Shown here piece by piece: positions 40,527 through 49,633 of a stretch of DNA of 52,200 bases (position 1 is the first letter of the stretch; every line of letters begins with the position of its first letter). Under the pieces are notes generated by a model. The model did no database searches, was not told where the DNA came from, and saw nothing but the letters and a program-made list of their open reading frames with translations. Where the stretch lies: the NCBI GenBank assembly GCA_945874105.1, contig CAMCFJ010000020.1, positions 1 to 52,200 of the forward strand, written 5' to 3'. The position numbers were made by a program, and so were the translations under genes. This DNA is from Candidatus Nitrotoga sp. CP45. GTDB taxonomy: Bacteria > Pseudomonadota > Gammaproteobacteria > Burkholderiales > Gallionellaceae.

Positions 40527-41564
40527 TTAACGTTTGATCCTGGCCAGAAATACAGTCACTTCTTCGCGGTCATGGTATAGCTGCTTCGCTTTCAAGCGAT
40601 ATTTGAAGCCTTTTTTATCCAGTATCTCGCGGATGCTGGCGAGCGCTTCGTTCAAGGCTTCCACGCGTTTTTTCATCGGCAATTTGAGGTTGAAGAAGGC
40701 GCGGCTGGTTGAGCCGCTGGCGACCCAGTCAGCGACCAGTGCGGCCACCCGTCCCGGTTGCTCTATCATGTCGCATACCAGCCAGTCTACCGCGTGCTTT
40801 GGGCGATAGCGGAAACCATCCTGACGCAGGTGTTTAACCGAGGGGTGGTCGGCCACCACGCCTTTGAGCGGGCCGTTATCAACTGCCTCCACCTGCATAC
40901 CCAGGCTGACAAGGTGCCAAGTCCAGCCACCGGGCGCTGCACCCAGATCGACGGCGCGCATGCCCGGCCTGATCCATTGTGTTTTTTCGTCTTCGGATAA
41001 AAATACCTCGAAAGCTTCGGCCAGCTTGAGTACTGAACGACTGGGCGCTTCATAAGGCATCTTCATGCGCAGGATGCCCATAGCTGCGGCTGCGCTGTTG
41101 CGCGGATCACTTGTACCAATCAGTGCACGATTCTTGTCTGGGAAAAAAATATGCAGGCGGGGCAGGCAGGGGTCTTCAGCCATGCGTCCGCTGGCACGCA
41201 GTTTTTCTTCCAGCAAGGGTTGAAAGCGCTTGATAAAGCCGGACAGGGTTTTGCCATCGTTGGTGTCAGGCGTTTCCAGCCACAGTGCGCTGAATTGCTC
41301 GGGCGTATCGGGTATGGCTGCAAGCAGGGGGGTGAGGCGGTCTCGGTCGGGCAGCTCGCTCACTTCGGCTAGCAGGGTGATCAACTGGCGGGTAAAGGTG
41401 AGTTGGTCATATTGCAGACGTGGTTTGCCTTGGAGGATGAGAAAGCCGTTGTTGGCACTGGCTTCGAGTGGCGATGCCTGAGTTTCCTGCAGGCAGTCTC
41501 GTTCAAAGCCGGGGCGACAATACAGTAGCCATTGTTGTAATTTTGTTGGATTGGGTGTGTTCAT
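40527..41564 (-). CDS. rlmM: 23S rRNA 2'-O-ribose methyltransferase RlmM
   Basis: A 345-residue enzyme. N-terminal THUMP-like and RlmM-specific parts (residues 1-180; LLYCRPGFERDCLQE) precede an FtsJ-type methyltransferase domain with the SAM site RAVDLGAAPGGWTWHLVSLG and the catalytic K-D-K-E lysines in VDWLVCDM and FFNLKLPMKKRVE. It methylates the ribose of C2498 in 23S rRNA, a late step of ribosome assembly. The start at 41564 is chosen from the conserved beginning; the frame is open to 41699 without homology. Confidence 0.92.
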   Translation of the reverse strand: MNTPNPTKLQQWLLYCRPGFERDCLQETQASPLEASANNGFLILQGKPRLQYDQLTFTRQLITLLAEVSELPDRDRLTPLLAAIPDTPEQFSALWLETPDTNDGKTLSGFIKRFQPLLEEKLRASGRMAEDPCLPRLHIFFPDKNRALIGTSDPRNSAAAAMGILRMKMPYEAPSRSVLKLAEAFEVFLSEDEKTQWIRPGMRAVDLGAAPGGWTWHLVSLGMQVEAVDNGPLKGVVADHPSVKHLRQDGFRYRPKHAVDWLVCDMIEQPGRVAALVADWVASGSTSRAFFNLKLPMKKRVEALNEALASIREILDKKGFKYRLKAKQLYHDREEVTVFLARIKR

Positions 41565-41607
41565 GGCGCACATGTTAGCAGCCTGTAGGTGAGGTTCAAT
41601 TTTTAAT

Positions 41608-42390
41608 ATGCCTCTAAGCCTTGACAAACATGCTAAATTTAATAAACTGTCATATATGACACAATCGTTATATGGCAAGCAGGACACAATTCTCGACAAG
41701 GTATTTTCAAACCTTGTCCAGATCGGTATTCCTAACTGTATCCTGGCAGGTGGAACTGCGTTGTCGCGGTATTACCTGCACCATCGAGTGTCCTACGACC
41801 TGGATTTTTTTGTGGGTGGCGGTTTCTCTCCAGAAAAACTATCAATAGCGATAGGCCGTATTGGAATCAATCTTAGTGACGTACATATCGAGTCTGGCAG
41901 CGTTTACGCGCATCAATTACACGGATATGCAAACGCCGATGAGTCCATCGTCAAAATCTCGTTTGTTGAAGACGTGTACGAGGACATGTGGCCAAAAAAG
42001 AAATTCGGCAATGTGATTACCGAGGAAATCGGTGGCTTGTATCACAGGAAACTTCGCACCCTGTCTGGCAGTGGTTATGGGAAGGATACGAAAGGGGCTC
42101 GCCAAACCGCGAGAGACTTGTTCGACGCTTATGTTCTAAGCAGTCAAATTCAGCCTATACATAGCTTTTTAATTGAATCGAATCAGCGTGGCGCCAATTT
42201 CCCGCAGGATGCACTCTGCGCGAACATTATGAGCATGCCGTGGATTGACCTTATGGACGAGTTTGAAGGACTTGAATTGCTTTCCCCATATCTTGGACTG
42301 ACGTTGATTGGAGATGTCAAACCGGTGTTGGTGAATGAGGCAATTGCTATTCAAGAATTAAAGAAGATTGATGATGAAAATCACGCTTAG
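41608..42390 (+). CDS. Nucleotidyltransferase toxin, AbiEii/AbiGii family
   Basis: A 260-residue protein with the MNT-like nucleotidyltransferase site: CILAGGTALSRYYLHHRVSY followed by DLDFFV gives the GG-T and D-x-D motifs. KFGNVITEEIGGLYHRKLRT and RQTARDLFDAYVLS continue the family pattern. AbiEii toxins inactivate tRNA or other targets by adding nucleotides and cause abortive infection. An internal ATG at 41656 is an alternative start. The next gene overlaps it by 20 bp and is the probable antitoxin, a reversed order compared with classical AbiE. Confidence 0.82.
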   Translation: MPLSLDKHAKFNKLSYMTQSLYGKQDTILDKVFSNLVQIGIPNCILAGGTALSRYYLHHRVSYDLDFFVGGGFSPEKLSIAIGRIGINLSDVHIESGSVYAHQLHGYANADESIVKISFVEDVYEDMWPKKKFGNVITEEIGGLYHRKLRTLSGSGYGKDTKGARQTARDLFDAYVLSSQIQPIHSFLIESNQRGANFPQDALCANIMSMPWIDLMDEFEGLELLSPYLGLTLIGDVKPVLVNEAIAIQELKKIDDENHA

Positions 42391-42904
42391 CCAAAGCGAA
42401 GCATGGGAACGCGCCAAGCGTATGGCCTTCTGGGATCAGGGTAAGCTAGACTGTGCCAAATGGTTGTCTGCGTTCAAATCCGGGAAGGCTAATGTCATTC
42501 GTCAAAGCATCAACTACATGCGAGCTGCGGATTTGATTGAGCTGATAGGCATACGGCAATTCATTAAAGCTTGGCCGTTATTGAGAAACACAAACGAACT
42601 TAATGAAATCAAGAAAACCATTTTGGATGGTACATGGGGCTGGTATGTGGCCGGGGATACTTCGTTTCCTGTATATGCTTCTGCCACTCGATTTCATCCA
42701 AAAAAGCTCGGGACATTGCGCGTGTTGGCAAAAGCAAGCGGGCACGATTCCATTTACCAGATTGCCAAAATATCGGGAAGAAATTATCGACGTGTTCATG
42801 ACGACATTATGGACTTTGTGAAAGACGGGATAGCAATCATTGCCACGGAGATCAGAGATGGACGCGTCTCTAAAGTGCCGCGTCTGTACGGTGTCCATGC
42901 TTAA
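42371..42904 (+). CDS. Probable antitoxin partner of the AbiEii-like toxin
   Basis: A 177-residue protein of unknown family. The C-terminal part LRVLAKASGHDSIYQIAKIS then GRNYRRVHDDIMDFVKDGIA is a winged-helix fold suitable for DNA binding, followed by a basic end. The N-terminal 110 residues are helical. Overlap with the toxin gene suggests translational coupling and a type IV-like antitoxin or repressor function, by inference from position. Starts at 42371 or 42374 are both possible. Confidence 0.6.
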   Translation: MMKITLSQSEAWERAKRMAFWDQGKLDCAKWLSAFKSGKANVIRQSINYMRAADLIELIGIRQFIKAWPLLRNTNELNEIKKTILDGTWGWYVAGDTSFPVYASATRFHPKKLGTLRVLAKASGHDSIYQIAKISGRNYRRVHDDIMDFVKDGIAIIATEIRDGRVSKVPRLYGVHA

Positions 42905-43059
42905 CAAATACGCTAAGTTTTGAAAATCAACACCGACAATCAGGGATCCGTTTAATCGTTAGCCAGGATTTGACAAATTTGTGTCGACAACCTGGTTGGC
43001 CGGATGCGCCGATTGCAATCACTCCTGCCTGGTAAATTCTCCGCCCGGTTGTAGGACAT

Positions 43060-44787
43060 TCATTTGAAGTAAGCCTTGGCGATGTACTGGTTCAGCATAC
43101 GTTCGGTGTTGAAAAACGAGCCATTGATCGCGATGGCGCTGCGCATCACCTCGGCATAGCGATCTTCTTCGTTGTAAAACATCGGGATGATGATCGTTTC
43201 GAGCTTGCTGTAAAGGGATTGAGCATCCACTACCCGCTTATCCATATTTTCCATGTTATCCAGGCCGAGATCCTGGCTGATGGCCCATCCGGTCACCCCT
43301 TCGATACACCCTTCTACCCACCATCCGTCCATCCCGCTAAGGGACGGCACGCCATTGAGGGCGGCCTTCATGCCGCTGGTGCCGGATGCTTCAAGAGGCG
43401 GTTGCGGCGTATTCAGCCAGAGATCCACGCCAGCGATCAGGGTTCTGGCCAGATCGATGCTGTATTCTTCGAGATAGACGATCTTGATTTTATCTTTCAG
43501 CATCGCTTTCATTTGATAGAGGTGCTTGATGATGTCCTTGCCGGCCTGGTCGTGGGGATGCGCCTTGCCAGCATAGATGATCTGGAAAGGGCCTGATTTT
43601 GCGGCGATGTCCACGAGTCTTGCGCTGTCCAGAAACAGCAGGTCGGCGCGTTTATAAGGCGTCATGCGTCTGGCGAAACCAATAGTGAAGACATCAGGGT
43701 TCATGCCCACGGGGTCGATCAGGTTCACTCGTGCGATGAGTTCCTGCTTAGCCTTCTGGTGTGCCAGCCAAATCTCCCGCTTGGAAATATTGACCGCGTG
43801 GCGCAGGCTGATGTTGTCTTCTCGCCAGCCCGGGATGTACCGGTCAAAGAGATCGGCCATGGGTTGCGATGCCCACGTGGCGGCATGTATGCCATTGGTG
43901 ATGGAATCTATTTTGTATTCCTGAAACATCTGTTGAGTGACTGTGCCATGCCGCTTTGCGACCCCGTTTATGTAGTGGCTATTGTCCACGGCGAGAGAGG
44001 TTAAATTCAGTACACCATCATGACAAAATTGTTTTTCGCGCTCGTCGAAGGCACCGTGGTAATCGGTGAGGACGCGATGCACCAGATCCAAAGGAAACTT
44101 GTCATGTCCGGCTGGCACGGGGGTGTGGGTTGTGAAAACGCACATGGGCTTGACCAGGTGGATGAGTTCCGGCGTTATGGCTTGCTTGATTGGTTCATAG
44201 GCCGATTCCCATGCCTGGCGTGCAAGCTCATAGGCGAGCTCCAGGGTGAGCAAGGCGGCATGGCCTTCGTTCATGTGGTAGCGCTTGATAACACTATAGC
44301 CCAGGGCGCGTAACATCCTCACCCCGCCTATCCCGAGAATGATTTCCTGACAAAGCCGGTAATGCTCATCCCCGCCATAGAGATAATCCGTCAGCGTACG
44401 ATCCCACTCTGAGTTTTCCGGCAGCGCGGCGTCCAGGAAATAAACGGGAACAACATAACCGTTGACGCCCTTTACCTCATACTTCCAAGCCCTCAGGTAA
44501 ACGATGCGCCCCTCGATTTCCACCTTGCAGCGCGGCGCCATTTCAATTAACTGCTCGGGAACTGGCCATGAAACAGGTTCCTCGGTTTGTGTGCCGGATG
44601 CATCCAGTCTTTGGCGGAAATAACCCTTGCGGTGCAGCAAGGTCAACGCAACCATGGGGATTTCCAGGTCGGCTGCGGATCGCACCGTATCCCCGGCCAA
44701 TATTCCCAATCCCCCGGCATAAGTGGGCATGGCATCCGCCAGCCCGATCTCCATGGTGAAATAAGCGATATAGTCCTTGCTGCCCAT
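43060..44787 (-). CDS. glgP: Alpha-glucan phosphorylase (short GT35 form)
   Basis: A 575-residue enzyme of the short maltodextrin/glycogen phosphorylase group. Residues 1-50 have MEIGLADAMPTYAGGLGILA then GDTVRSAADL, the glucan start; the PLP lysine lies in EASGTSGMKAALNGVPSLSG; FTTHTPVPAGHDKF and ITNGIHAATW fill the active site. It releases glucose-1-phosphate from glycogen or maltodextrin. The start at 44787 has AGGGGAG properly spaced; 44805 does not. Confidence 0.92.
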   Translation of the reverse strand: MGSKDYIAYFTMEIGLADAMPTYAGGLGILAGDTVRSAADLEIPMVALTLLHRKGYFRQRLDASGTQTEEPVSWPVPEQLIEMAPRCKVEIEGRIVYLRAWKYEVKGVNGYVVPVYFLDAALPENSEWDRTLTDYLYGGDEHYRLCQEIILGIGGVRMLRALGYSVIKRYHMNEGHAALLTLELAYELARQAWESAYEPIKQAITPELIHLVKPMCVFTTHTPVPAGHDKFPLDLVHRVLTDYHGAFDEREKQFCHDGVLNLTSLAVDNSHYINGVAKRHGTVTQQMFQEYKIDSITNGIHAATWASQPMADLFDRYIPGWREDNISLRHAVNISKREIWLAHQKAKQELIARVNLIDPVGMNPDVFTIGFARRMTPYKRADLLFLDSARLVDIAAKSGPFQIIYAGKAHPHDQAGKDIIKHLYQMKAMLKDKIKIVYLEEYSIDLARTLIAGVDLWLNTPQPPLEASGTSGMKAALNGVPSLSGMDGWWVEGCIEGVTGWAISQDLGLDNMENMDKRVVDAQSLYSKLETIIIPMFYNEEDRYAEVMRSAIAINGSFFNTERMLNQYIAKAYFK

Positions 44788-44851
44788 GAATGACTCCCCT
44801 GGCAATAAAATTACTTCAATGTAACCGTTCCCTCAAAGTCGCTATGCGCAA

Positions 44852-45457
44852 TCATCGCCCTGACTGACGCTTTGCAATTTCTGCGACATGCTTTCCCTGA
44901 AAGCGTGCAATGCCAAGTTCATTGGCTGATGGCATACGCTTGCCGTCTGCTCCGGTGATGGTGCCGGCGCCATAGGGCGAACCGCCGGTGATTTCGTCGG
45001 TGCGCATCTGTTCAGTGCAAGAATAAGGTACGCCTACGATCACCATGCCATGGTGCAGCAATGTAGTATAGAAAGAGAGGATGGTGCTTTCCTGTCCACC
45101 ATGCTGGGTGGCGCTGGAAGTGAATACGCTGCCGACCTTGCCAATCAATCGGCCATTTGTCCACAACTTGCCGGTATGATCGAGAAAGTTGCGCATCTGC
45201 GCGGTCATGTCGCCGAACCGGGTTGGTGTGCCGAAGATTATCGCGTCATAGTCGGGAAGCTCTTCGACGGTAGCAATCGGGGCGGGTTGATCGAGTTTCA
45301 CGCCCATCGCGAGCGCCTGGCCTTCGGGAAGGGTTTCCGGCACGCGCTTGATGACGACATCCACTCCCTCCACCTCGCGCACGCCTTCAGCCAAGGCTTG
45401 GGCCATTATTTCGATATGCCCAAACATGCTGTAATAGAGAACAAGAACTTTGGTCAT
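44852..45457 (-). CDS. wrbA: NAD(P)H:quinone oxidoreductase WrbA
   Basis: A 201-residue flavodoxin-fold enzyme: [20 protein letters not shown] is the FMN phosphate loop, and [40 protein letters not shown] and [12 protein letters not shown] are WrbA signatures. It carries out two-electron quinone reduction, avoiding semiquinones. It is divergent from umuDC, with 162 bp between the start codons. GGAGGTAGTT precedes the ATG. Confidence 0.93.
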   Translation of the reverse strand: MTKVLVLYYSMFGHIEIMAQALAEGVREVEGVDVVIKRVPETLPEGQALAMGVKLDQPAPIATVEELPDYDAIIFGTPTRFGDMTAQMRNFLDHTGKLWTNGRLIGKVGSVFTSSATQHGGQESTILSFYTTLLHHGMVIVGVPYSCTEQMRTDEITGGSPYGAGTITGADGKRMPSANELGIARFQGKHVAEIAKRQSGR

Positions 45458-45593
45458 AACTACCTCCTTTTGTGAGGGTGTCCCGGATGTTGTGTAAACG
45501 GGAATTCGTTACTGCCTTGGCATCCGGCCATCGAGCTGGATAGTAAACCGATTTAGAGCAGCTTTCCAATCGCGAAACATTGCTTGACCTGCT

Positions 45594-45622
45594 CATATGA
45601 TTATTGTTACGATAATCATATG
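45594..45622. promoter_or_regulatory. Perfect palindrome overlapping the umuD start
   Basis: CATATGATTAT / ATAATCATATG, 11-bp perfect arms with spacer TGTTACG. The right arm contains the umuD ATG. TTGACC at 45584-45589 can be a -35 box, with TACGAT at 45608 as -10. It does not match the CTG-N10-CAG LexA box of Escherichia coli, so the repressor may be of another type. Confidence 0.55.
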
Positions 45623-46225
45623 AAACAAGCCAACTTAAAATCATCAACACGCGGCGGAACTCGGCCCGGTGCTGGCCGTAAAGTCGGCTCAAGTCCCTAT
45701 GGCGAAAACACAAAGCTCATGCGTATCCCGGAAAGCGTAGTCGGTACGGTCAAGGATGTTCTTGCCGCCTGCAAAGCTCAACGGTTAGGGGCACGTTTCA
45801 AGAGTGACATCTTATACCCGGCCTTGGGTAGCCAGCCTATCCGGGTGCCTTTGTTCAGTCATAAAGTTCCAGCCGGGTTTCCGTCTCCTGCCGACGATTA
45901 TATTGAAGGCAGGTTAAGCCTGGATGAACACCTGATCACAAACAAGGATGCGACCTTCTTTGTGCGCGCCAAGGGCAACAGCATGGTTGATGCGGGCATT
46001 TTTGATGGTGATTTGCTGGTAGTCGATAAATCCCTAACCCCCTCATCCGGCAACATCGTCATTGCCATTATAGATGGCGATTTGACGGTAAAACGCCTTG
46101 TATTGCGGGACAACAAGACCATCCTCAAGCCAGAAAATCCACGTTTCAAAGAGATTGAACTCAAAGACGGACAGGAGCTGCAGGTGTGGGGAGTAGTGAC
46201 CTCCACAGTCAAGAAGTTCATCTGA
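45620..46225 (+). CDS. umuD: UmuD-like peptidase, LexA/S24 family
   Basis: A 201-residue protein. An N-terminal basic part (RGGTRPGAGRKVGS) is followed by the S24 peptidase domain. The catalytic Ser lies in FFVRAKGNSMVDAGIFDGDL and the Lys in GDLTVKRLVLRDNK; the cleavage site region is LFSHKVPAGFPSPADDYIEG, with AG before F. After RecA-stimulated self-cleavage it would join UmuC to form the translesion polymerase V. The ATG at 45620 lies in the palindrome and lacks a Shine-Dalgarno, so a leaderless mRNA is possible; a TTG at 45584 would be a poor alternative. Confidence 0.88.
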   Translation: MKQANLKSSTRGGTRPGAGRKVGSSPYGENTKLMRIPESVVGTVKDVLAACKAQRLGARFKSDILYPALGSQPIRVPLFSHKVPAGFPSPADDYIEGRLSLDEHLITNKDATFFVRAKGNSMVDAGIFDGDLLVVDKSLTPSSGNIVIAIIDGDLTVKRLVLRDNKTILKPENPRFKEIELKDGQELQVWGVVTSTVKKFI

Positions 46226-46234
46226 TATAAATTC

Positions 46235-47509
46235 ATGGCGCTCGCCCTCATCGACTGCAACAACTTTTACGTCTCTTGCGAGCGCGTTTTTCAGCCCAAA
46301 CTGGAAGGCAAGCCGGTCTTGGTGCTGTCCAATAACGATGGCTGTGTCGTCTCCCGTTCCAATGAAGTAAAAGCGCTTGGCCTAAGGATGGGCGAGCCGT
46401 GGTTCAAGCTGGAAAAGCTGGCCAAACAGCATGGCATCATTGCATTCTCAAGCAATTACACGCTCTACGACGATTTATCCACGCGCGTGATGTCCATTCT
46501 TTCCACGTTCTCTCCCCGCCAGGAAATCTACTCGATTGACGAATGCTTCCTTGATCTGGATGGCTTTGATCCGCAATCGTTGATGGCATACGGGCAGGCG
46601 ATGCGGCAGACTATCATGCGTAACGTCGGCATCCCTGTTTGCGTCGGTATCGCTGATACCAAGACGCTGGCCAAGCTGGCCAACCACTGCGCCAAGAAGG
46701 GATTCGCTGGTGTGGATGGCGTGTGCGATTTCGGCCTGCTGGATGAAGCGCAGCGCAGCGCACTCTTTGCCAGCATTCCGGTCGGAGATGTATGGGGCGT
46801 TGGTCGGCGCATTTCCGAGGGACTTCTGGCCATGAGAATCAAGACCATTGAAGATCTGCGCACGGCCAATCTTAAGCGAATTCGTAGTCAGTTCTCGGTT
46901 GTTCTGGAGCGCACTGTGCAGGAACTCAACGGTGTCTCTTGCTTCCAACTGGAAAAAATCGGTAAGCCACGGCAACAGATCATTGTTTCCCGCTCCTTCG
47001 GCACCATGATAACGGGGCTAAATGACCTGTCAGAATCTATTGCCTACTTCACCACACGGGCAGCCGAAAAACTCCGGCGAGACGGTTCGGTTGCTGCCAG
47101 CATTTCGGTTTATATCCATACCAACCCATTCAAGGAAGACGTCCCTCAATATAATGGGGCGACCATCGTGCAATTGAATCAACCCAGCGACGACACGATG
47201 GAACTCATCGGTGCCGCGCTCAAGGGCTTGAAGGAAATCTATCGCAGTGGCTTTCACTACAAGAAAAGCGGCGTGTTGTTGATGGGGCTACAGCGTAAGG
47301 GCTCGGCTCAAGCTACGCTATTTGATGACACAGACAAGCAGGCCAAGTCGGTCAACATGATGCGCACCCTGGATGCGATCAATAAGAAAATGGGGAAGGG
47401 GATTGTAACTTTGGCCGCCTCTGGCATAAAGCATCGTTGGGCGATGCGCAGAGAGAGGCAATCGCCCAATTACACCACTGACTGGTTTGAATTGCCGGAA
47501 GTAGAGTAG
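46235..47509 (+). CDS. umuC: UmuC-like Y-family DNA polymerase
   Basis: A 424-residue polymerase V catalytic subunit. [20 protein letters not shown] holds the first metal aspartate and steric-gate tyrosine region, [14 protein letters not shown] the second acidic pair, and the little-finger and C-terminal parts follow ([20 protein letters not shown], and [20 protein letters not shown]). It copies past DNA lesions with low fidelity. It starts 9 bp after umuD and forms an operon with it. Confidence 0.93.
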   Translation: MALALIDCNNFYVSCERVFQPKLEGKPVLVLSNNDGCVVSRSNEVKALGLRMGEPWFKLEKLAKQHGIIAFSSNYTLYDDLSTRVMSILSTFSPRQEIYSIDECFLDLDGFDPQSLMAYGQAMRQTIMRNVGIPVCVGIADTKTLAKLANHCAKKGFAGVDGVCDFGLLDEAQRSALFASIPVGDVWGVGRRISEGLLAMRIKTIEDLRTANLKRIRSQFSVVLERTVQELNGVSCFQLEKIGKPRQQIIVSRSFGTMITGLNDLSESIAYFTTRAAEKLRRDGSVAASISVYIHTNPFKEDVPQYNGATIVQLNQPSDDTMELIGAALKGLKEIYRSGFHYKKSGVLLMGLQRKGSAQATLFDDTDKQAKSVNMMRTLDAINKKMGKGIVTLAASGIKHRWAMRRERQSPNYTTDWFELPEVE

Positions 47510-47628
47510 TCACCTTTGATTATCTGTTTCATCGCTCACTGATGAACAGATTGAAATTATGACACCTGTTACTGTTGGCGCCAGTTGACTAGTGATTGAA
47601 ACCCCGAGTTTGTGCCGAACGTAATTTG

Positions 47629-47745
47629 ATCAGGAAATTCACTTACCCTGCTAAATTTTTAAGCAGGAGTAAACAAAGGGTGATTGTCATGGTCAATTTT
47701 AAATCGGTACAGGTGGTCAGTTTTCAACCGGCATCAACACATACT
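47629..47745. repeat. IS21-like terminal repeats, left side of the AT-rich glycosyltransferase gene
   Basis: GGTCAATTTTAAATCGG and GGTCAGTTTTCAACCGGCAT are two direct copies about 25 bp apart, as at the ends of IS21-type elements. A short hairpin CCTGCT-AAATTTTTA-AGCAGG precedes them. The reverse complement of the same array lies at 48890-48970. No transposase is present. The rest of 47510-47876 has no gene I can support. Confidence 0.5.
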
Positions 47746-47876
47746 GGTTCATCTGTGTTCCTTTTGCTTGGTCGTTTAAGTGGCTCGATGCTCACGCAGC
47801 TCGCCACTTAAATTCGCTTATAAAAGGTGCACTTCAGAGTAGAATCCGCGACTCATGGGTACTTTACAAAATCAAT

Positions 47877-48707
47877 ATGCAAACAAGAAATAACAAAATA
47901 GGAATTGGTCTTATCACATGTGATAGGTTGGATTTTTATATAAAATCGTTTTTTAGTATAAAAAAAACCATCGGTACCGGAGAAAATTACGAATTTATAG
48001 TTATAAATGATGGTAAAGACGAAGTAACCACAAAACCATCTAACTATTTTAAAACAAAGGGTAGAGAAGGCGTTGCTAAAGCCAAAAATCATGCTTTAAG
48101 ATTTTTAATTGAAAAAAAATGTGAACATATTTTTTTACTTGAGGATGATGTCGAGGTTATAGATGCTGATGTTTTTAATTTTTACATAAATGCTTCCAAA
48201 AAAACTGGATTAAAACATTTCAATTATGCACTGCATGGAAATAATAATTTAAACCATTTAAACCAACCCAATATTTTAAAAACTATAAATTATCCGAATA
48301 CTGATGTATCAATAGATTTATATCCAAATGTGTTGGGTGCATTTAGCTATTATCATATAGATGTATTAAAAGATGTTGGTTTAATGGATGAGAATTTTTA
48401 TAATGCAATGGAGCACGTTGATCATACATATCAAATCATAAAAAAAGGGTATAACCCACCTTTTAGATACTTTGTTGATGTGAATGGTTCTAGTAGATAT
48501 TTAAAAGATATAGTACCAGATCACAACCAATCTAAAATTAGATCACAATCTGATTTTCAACAGGTGTTTAAAAATGGAGTTGATACATTTATAGAAAAAA
48601 ATAAATTTTCAGTAATACATGCGTATGGACCAGCTGAAAAAGTTGCAACACAAGATGAAGCTATTAAATCTTTAAGAGAAATATGGAAAAAATATTATCA
48701 GGAATAA
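47877..48707 (+). CDS. GT2-type glycosyltransferase, AT-rich
   Basis: A 276-residue protein: IGIGLITCDRLDFYIKSFFS at the N-terminus, EFIVINDGKDE, and the metal motif HIFLLEDDVEVIDADVFNFY (D-D-V) typical of GT-A enzymes of the GT2 kind. LGAFSYYHIDVLKDVGLMDE and NAMEHVDHTYQIIKKGY follow the acceptor-side pattern. Base composition is far lower in GC than its neighbours, showing recent acquisition. It is flanked by inverted IS21-like terminal arrays, so it may have travelled inside an element that lost its transposase. Confidence 0.78.
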   Translation: MQTRNNKIGIGLITCDRLDFYIKSFFSIKKTIGTGENYEFIVINDGKDEVTTKPSNYFKTKGREGVAKAKNHALRFLIEKKCEHIFLLEDDVEVIDADVFNFYINASKKTGLKHFNYALHGNNNLNHLNQPNILKTINYPNTDVSIDLYPNVLGAFSYYHIDVLKDVGLMDENFYNAMEHVDHTYQIIKKGYNPPFRYFVDVNGSSRYLKDIVPDHNQSKIRSQSDFQQVFKNGVDTFIEKNKFSVIHAYGPAEKVATQDEAIKSLREIWKKYYQE

Positions 48708-48759
48708 AAGTTGTAATTTTATCGTAATAATCGTCCTGATTATTATCGGCAAGTGTTGG

Positions 48760-48975
48760 CTGTCAACCCCAAGTAGTAATGTCAGGTTTCTCCCAAATAG
48801 AAATGTCCGCTGGGGCCGAAAAGAAGTCTCACGTGGCGAACGACTGCTTTCGTGCAGTCTGAATATATTCCCATACGCAAACTTCAGCTAACGTGTGTTG
48901 ACGCCGGTCTAAAAATGATCAGATAAACCTGTTTGTGCCGGTTGAATTTTGACCAGGTAATCCACTTATCCTGCT
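48760..48975. repeat. IS remnants on the right side of the glycosyltransferase gene
   Basis: TGTGTTGACGCCGGTCTAAA and GTGCCGGTTGAATTTTGACC at 48892-48955 are inverted copies of the array at 47695-47740. Between 48760 and 48830 AGTAATGTCAGGTTTCTCCC and AAATAGAAATGTCCGCTGGG form a second, different direct-repeat end of the same general kind. So at least two elements have left ends here. Confidence 0.45.
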
Positions 48976-49011
48976 TTGTGGACTGTCAATTTTTTAAAAG
49001 GAAAGTTTATT

Positions 49012-49629
49012 TTGCAAGAATCTTCTCTTAACGCAGTTAGAAAAACCTATAACCATTTAGCGAAAATATATAACTTCATATACGGCAAGACATTACAAAA
49101 TGGACGTAATGCTCTTGGAAGGAGTCTAACCTTCGAGAGCAATATGAAGATTTTAGAAATTGGAGTGGGCACTGGGCTGACACTTAATCTTTATCCTATT
49201 AACTCTGAAATTACAGGTGTTGATATTTCAAATAAAATGCTTGTTAGAGCCAAGCAAAGGATTCAGATGCTTGGTTTAAAAAATATAAAACTGATTGCAT
49301 CAGATGGTGAGCACACTGGACTTCCAAATGATTATTTCGATCATGTGGTTTTAGCTTACGTTTACTCTGTAACGCCTAAACCGGAAAAATTAATTCAAGA
49401 AGCATTCAGAGTTTGTAAACCTGACGGACATATATGGATCCTTAATCATTTCAGTGGAATGGGCGGCTGGAACATCTTAGAGGCCCTAATCGAACCTTGT
49501 AGTCGTTTCCTTGGATTTAAGTCAATCTTTCCTTTTGATGAGTTTGTCACTTCCAAAAACTGGAATATTGTCTCTATAAAAAGGGTTAATGCATTCGGTC
49601 TTTCTCGTCTCATAAAAATAAAGAAGTAA
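49012..49629 (+). CDS. Class I SAM methyltransferase (PmtA/UbiE-like)
   Basis: A 205-residue protein: YNHLAKIYNFIYGKTLQNGR at the start and MKILEIGVGTGLTLNLYP as motif I are close to phosphatidylethanolamine N-methyltransferases of the PmtA group; GVDISNKMLVRAKQRI and HVVLAYVYSVTPKPEKLIQE continue it. The expected product would be methylated phospholipid. The start appears to be TTG at 49012, with AAAAGGAAAG before it; the ORF upstream lies in the IS remnant. AT-rich. It ends 4 bp before the next gene. Confidence 0.75.
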   Translation: MQESSLNAVRKTYNHLAKIYNFIYGKTLQNGRNALGRSLTFESNMKILEIGVGTGLTLNLYPINSEITGVDISNKMLVRAKQRIQMLGLKNIKLIASDGEHTGLPNDYFDHVVLAYVYSVTPKPEKLIQEAFRVCKPDGHIWILNHFSGMGGWNILEALIEPCSRFLGFKSIFPFDEFVTSKNWNIVSIKRVNAFGLSRLIKIKK

Positions 49630-49633
49630 TCTA

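Noticed and set aside
45387-45713. Minus-strand ORF across the wrbA-umuD intergenic region
   Set aside because: It crosses the palindrome and both real gene starts and has no recognisable domain.
47596-47811. 71-codon ORF downstream of umuC
   Set aside because: It is the translation of IS terminal repeats, with no domain and no ribosome site.
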